DNA of 64,000 nt from Reticulitermes speratus (lineage: Eukaryota; Arthropoda; Insecta; Blattodea; Rhinotermitidae), in assembly GCA_021186555.1 (NCBI GenBank), contig JAJKFL010000039.1:35506733-35570732 (forward strand). The letters are read 5' to 3'. Of this stretch, positions 60,301-64,000 are shown piece after piece; the first letter of the stretch is position 1, and each line of letters starts with the position of its first letter. Position numbers and translations under genes: made by a program. The notes beneath the pieces were generated by a model. The model saw only the letters and a program-made list of their open reading frames with translations. It was not told the origin of the DNA and made no database searches.

Positions 60301-60438
60301 TCCAACTGCATGCCATCAGAGCGGTCCGCTCTAGGAGTCCCCAGTTCAGTCATGTCCAACTGCATGCCATCAGAGCGGTCCGCTCTAGGAGTCCCCAGTT
60401 CAGTCATGTCCAACTGCATGCCATCAGAGCGGTCTGCT
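57350..60438. repeat. 54-bp tandem satellite, about 57 units
   Basis: Unit runs AGGAGTCCCCAGTTCAGTCA, TGTCCAACTGCATGCCATCA, GAGCGGTCCGCTCG. Two main variants have CGAGG or CTAGG at the junction. Because 54 is divisible by 3 and the consensus lacks stops in five of six frames, very long ORFs appear on both strands. The minus-strand frame repeats MQLDMTELGTPRADRSDG and reaches 556 codons. Units with one-base deletions (near 59145, 59575, 59615 and 59675) break every long frame. I treat it as a satellite rather than a gene. Confidence 0.92.
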
Positions 60439-61445
60439 AGACTCGCTTCCAATTTTTGACAGTTTGCAACAAGTTCGAAAGACAATGGCTGTAATTTCGG
60501 GTGACAGAAAGTACCGATCTTTGCTGTTTCTAACTTAAAAGTTTAATTGTATCACATATAGCTATAGATATTGCAACGGAATTTCAACCTCAAACCGCAT
60601 TTCAAAATGGTGGAAAGTTTCAGTTTTGTACTGCACAGATGTACAATTTGTGAAACCTCATTGGCCTTGGTGCCTGTTGACTACAGATAATGTCTGCTGT
60701 TGACACAGTTAATAAACAGTAACCTACAGGCATTTAGTAATAGATAAATATTTAATAAATTATGTACCATTTTGTCAAAATAAAGTGTCGTTATCAAACA
60801 CTCACTGAAAGTTTTACAGTTTATGTAGCTACTAAGCTCAACAATGCAAAAAAACAACAACCACAATTTCAACAACACAGGCATTACAACACATGGCTCC
60901 GAGCATAAATAATTATCCGTATAAATGAACCAAAAAATTATTCACAGTCAAATATATTATGATTTTAATTAAACGACACTCCGTGTCATATAATTCACAA
61001 TTATTTGATTCATCAAAACGATCCAAATAATTTTCACTTCCGTTTATATCACTATAAGCAGGTTCCATTTACAACGTAGTTAGGACACAGCGCGTCTTCA
61101 GGGTGTGGATGAATGGGACGGCCACCGGATATAGACAGTAGCTGCGAATGCCTGAACAGACAACAAGGGGCGATATTCCAGTTTTGGTGTTTCGGCAAAA
61201 AACCTTCTACTCCTCGCAGTAAAAAGTCAACATTTTACAAAATGTTATACAGGGATTTGGACTTGGGCAAATCCGTTTGTAGGACAGGATGGGAGGGTCT
61301 GGACTGGATTAAGCTGGCTCAGGATAGGGCCAGTGGTGGATTTTTGTAAAAACAAAAATAAATTTTCGGGTTTCATAATACGGGTGTACTTATTAACTAG
61401 CTGAGAAAATATTAGCTTCTAAAGAAGGACTCTTTTGGAGTTGTT
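60439..61445. other. Intergenic, nothing firmly recognised
   Basis: Includes a 78-codon ORF at 61113-61349 ending LDWIKLAQDRASGGFL, a probable retroelement fragment. Confidence 0.4.
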
Positions 61446-61610
61446 TAGTCGATTGGTTGTTTGGTTGGTTGGTTAGTTAGTTAGTCAGTTAATTGGTCAT
61501 TTAGTTAGTTAGTCAGTTAGTTGGTCATTTGGTTGGTTAGTTAGGCAGTCAGTTACTTAGTCAGTCAGTCAATTAGTCAGTCAGTTTGGTAGCTAGTTAG
61601 TAATCCAGAA
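61446..61610. repeat. (GTTA/GTCA)n degenerate repeat
   Basis: Irregular alternation of TTAGTTAG, TCAGTTAG and TTGGTTGG. A shorter (GTTA)n run lies at 51545-51572. Confidence 0.8.
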
Positions 61611-61724
61611 TGTGTGCCTCCATACACATAACAAAGGCGAGAAATTCTCTTTATACACTTTATTCTATAATCAGTTCTACAATGACCAATGTATAGACGT
61701 GTTTTATACAAGCAAGTTTCTGAC

Positions 61725-61768
61725 ACCCCTGAGGATGGCTTCATGAGGAAGCCAAACATAAGTAGGGT
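61725..61768 (+). ncRNA. Hammerhead-like motif
   Basis: ACCC (61725-61728), CTGAGGA (61729-61735), T, stem GGCTTC/GAAGCC with loop ATGAG, AAAC (61754-61757; the preceding G is missing), ATAA, GTA, GGGT (61765-61768). ACCC and GGGT pair as stem I. Confidence 0.45.
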
Positions 61769-61949
61769 GTTTACCAAAATATTTTAAGGACCATATATTG
61801 TTTTTTAAAATAAATTATGCATTCAGTTGGTGACTTAACAATAATCTCTTTATACACGTTGCTGCTATACAAATATTAAATTTAAGCTTTTAAAGTTACG
61901 TCCTGGAATAAGGAGCGGTAAAGGGCGTCTTTATTTTCTTGTTCAAAAT

Positions 61950-62335
61950 GTGGAATTTAGGAACACGGAGACATTATTGTCGGAAGACTCTTTGCATTGT
62001 AAAGAGTTAGTGTTTTCTGTACCGTGCGCACTTAAGTGCAGATTAGAAACCGTGGACAAAGCATGGAAGTTCTTAAGTTGTACAATTCGGGCATACTTCC
62101 CTTACACAAGGAATCGTGGAAGGGACAAGGAGGTCTCTAACTTTGCTACGTCCATCTATCAGACATTGAACTGGGTTGCCATAGGAACGAAGCCGGGAGC
62201 AAGATCTCTGTGCAAAACAGGACTATCAAAGTTTGTTAAACTTAACGCTTTGATTGATATCATCGGACTGGCATGGAGAAGAGAGAATGTTGAAATTATA
62301 GTCAGCATAATTAGTACTGTACTTGAAAATGATGT
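61950..62335 (+). other. Unidentified open stretch upstream of a SINE
   Basis: About 128 codons are open before running into the SINE at 62336 (MEFRNTETLLSEDSLHC at the start, KFVKLNALIDIIGLAWRR later). No domain recognised. It could be an exon or an old transposon piece. Confidence 0.25.
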
Positions 62336-62622
62336 GGGCCGGGATAGCTCAGTCGGTATAGCTACTCGCTACGGGCTGGACGGTCTGGGGATCGAATCCC
62401 GGTGGGGACGAGATTTTCCGCACCCGTCCAGACCGGCCCTGGGGCCCACCCAGCCTCCTATACAATGGGTAGCGGGTCTCTTTCCCGGGGGTAAAGCGGC
62501 CGGGACGTGGATTTGACCACCCACCCTCATCTAGTGTCAGGGTTAAAGAAAGAGTACAGCTATAACTCTAATCCCCCTCTGGGCCTTCATGGCCTGTTCT
62601 AGGGTGAAATTTATTTTGACCT
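62336..62622 (+). mobile_element. tRNA-headed SINE, family 1, full length
   Basis: Pol III A box (TAGCTCAGTCGGTATAGC) and B box (GGGATCGAATCCC), followed by a body with GGCCCTGGGGCCCACCCAGC, GGGGGTAAAGCGGCCGGG and CTGGGCCTTCATGGCC. Reference copy for this family in the window. Confidence 0.88.
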
Positions 62623-63246
62623 TACTGGAAGTAAGAGGACACGTGCCACATCGCATTCAGCACACTTCAAAGTACATTGACTGTGACGTTACGATATAAA
62701 CGGTTACAAAAATAAATTACAGGACTTGCGACCACAACAGGTGCATGGACTTCGAAAAACAAATCCTGAAAATAACACAAAACATAATTTTTATAATGTT
62801 ATGTATGTACCAAGGGCTGACATGGTTCAACAGAGAGAGGGACTTGTGCAGAACACAGAAACAGTGGAGTGATGTGGTGGATGAGACAGACTGGCAGACG
62901 AAATTATTCAGATTTAATTTAATATAAAGCACTGGGTTGATAAAAACATTTAAAAAAATATGTCAGATGGATTTCCCCGTGTAGTAAAAATGGTTGAAGA
63001 GCAAATATTACATAAAATATTAAAACACAAAGCGAAGGGATTGAGAGTTGCACACCCATCTTCATCTAGTGACAGTCCCCTCTGGGCTTTCATGGTCCGT
63101 TCTAGGGAGAAATTTACGTTTTACTTGAAAACTACAAAATTGCTAACTTGTGTGTTTCGCGTGTTTTACTGTGAAAAGGAAGATTATATACTAAAATTTT
63201 AAGAGTAAGATTAACCTGAATTACAAGTAAATACTAAGTTCGTATG

Positions 63247-64000
63247 GCGCAGTAAACACACTCCGTCTCAGTTATACAAACCAATCAGTTAATGTTGTAC
63301 AGTGAAATAATCGCTGTTTGTTCTGAGATCCACACAAAACACATAAATACAGTCCGTACCGCGCAGTAAATACACTCCGTCTCAGTTATACAAACCAGTC
63401 AGTTAATGCTGTACAGTGAAATAATCGCTGTTTGTTCTGAGATCCACACAAAACACATAAATACAGTCCGTACCGCGCAGTAAACACACTCCGTCTCAGT
63501 TATACAAACCAATCAGTTAATGTTGTACAGTGAAATAATCGCTGTTTGTTCTGAGATCCACACAAAACACATAAATACAGTCCGTACCGCGCAGTAAACA
63601 CACTCCGTCTCAGTTATACAAACCAGTCAGTTAATGTTGTACAGTGAAATAATCGCTGTTTGTTCTGAGATCCACACAGACACATAAATACAGTCCGTAC
63701 CGCGCAGTAAACACACTCCGTCTCAGTTATACAAACATCAGTCAGTTAATGTTGTACAGTGAAATAATCGCTGTTTGTTCTGAGATCCACACAGACACAT
63801 AAATACAGTCCGTACCGCGCAGTAAACACACTCCGTCTCAGTTATACAAACCAGTCAGTTAATGTTGTACAGTGAAATAATCGCTGTTTGTTCTGAGATC
63901 CACACAAAACACATAAATACAGTCCGTACCGCGCAGTAAACACACTCCGTCTCAGTTTTACAAACCAGTCAGTTAATGCTGTACAGTGAAATAATCGCTG
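63247..64000. repeat. 114-bp tandem repeat, 6.6 units, runs off the right edge
   Basis: GCGCAGTAAA recurs at 63247, 63361, 63475, 63589, 63702, 63817 and 63931 (spacing 113-115). Units are almost identical, differing by substitutions and one- or two-base indels. Confidence 0.93.

Noticed and set aside
57387..60459. Long plus-strand ORFs over the 54-bp array
   Set aside because: A stop-poor unit divisible by three opens nearly every frame; no evidence of a gene.

Overview
The window is animal nuclear DNA, almost certainly from an insect with a large, repeat-rich genome. Both recognisable host genes have many short exons with GT-AG introns. Between and inside them lie tRNA-headed SINEs, TA-flanked MITEs, hAT MITEs, Tigger/pogo elements, retrotransposon debris and long tandem arrays. 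The repeat classes recall cockroach/termite (Blattodea) genomes; that placement rests on remembered family resemblance and is an inference. No bacterial, viral or organellar region was seen.

Host gene 1 (minus strand, 32175 down to 1118, running off the left edge) is Polybromo (PBRM1/BAF180), the multi-bromodomain subunit of the PBAF SWI/SNF remodeller. I assembled 25 coding exons in one continuous frame (3870 nt, 1290 residues). They contain six bromodomains and two BAH domains. The HMG box and C-terminus lie beyond base 1. A possible alternative last exon sits at 4116-4238.

Host gene 2 (minus strand, 45004 down to 39172) is MMADHC (cblD), the cobalamin trafficking protein. Its five coding exons join in phase to about 215 residues. 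Its first poly(A) signal lies inside a 104-bp palindrome.

Mobile elements. Four copies of one pogo-like family (1-415, 10163-10887, 15333-16265, 27214-27756) carry different internal deletions; one keeps a fused ORF joining the DNA-binding N-terminus to the acidic transposase tail. A Tigger-like transposase with all three catalytic Asp codons starts at 33362, and an older Tigger fossil lies at 2315-2560. Six MITEs have CAGTARAACC ends and TA target sites. Two hAT MITEs have 8-bp duplications. A nested IS630/mariner-like remnant lies at 37398-38578 and a non-LTR reverse transcriptase remnant at 43640-44300.

SINEs form three groups that exchange heads and tails. Two are multimeric composites (48725-49626 and 53334-53879), each bounded by perfect 14-bp target-site duplications. 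A recurring short structural motif (CTGANGA-T-hairpin-GAAAC-short loop-GTA/GTC), resembling a minimal hammerhead ribozyme, occurs at several sites with different but complementary stem II sequences.

The right third (45-64 kb) has no recognised host gene. It holds a 27-bp minisatellite (46.0 kb), a 54-bp satellite of about 57 units (57.35-60.44 kb) and a 114-bp tandem array running off the right edge (63.2 kb).
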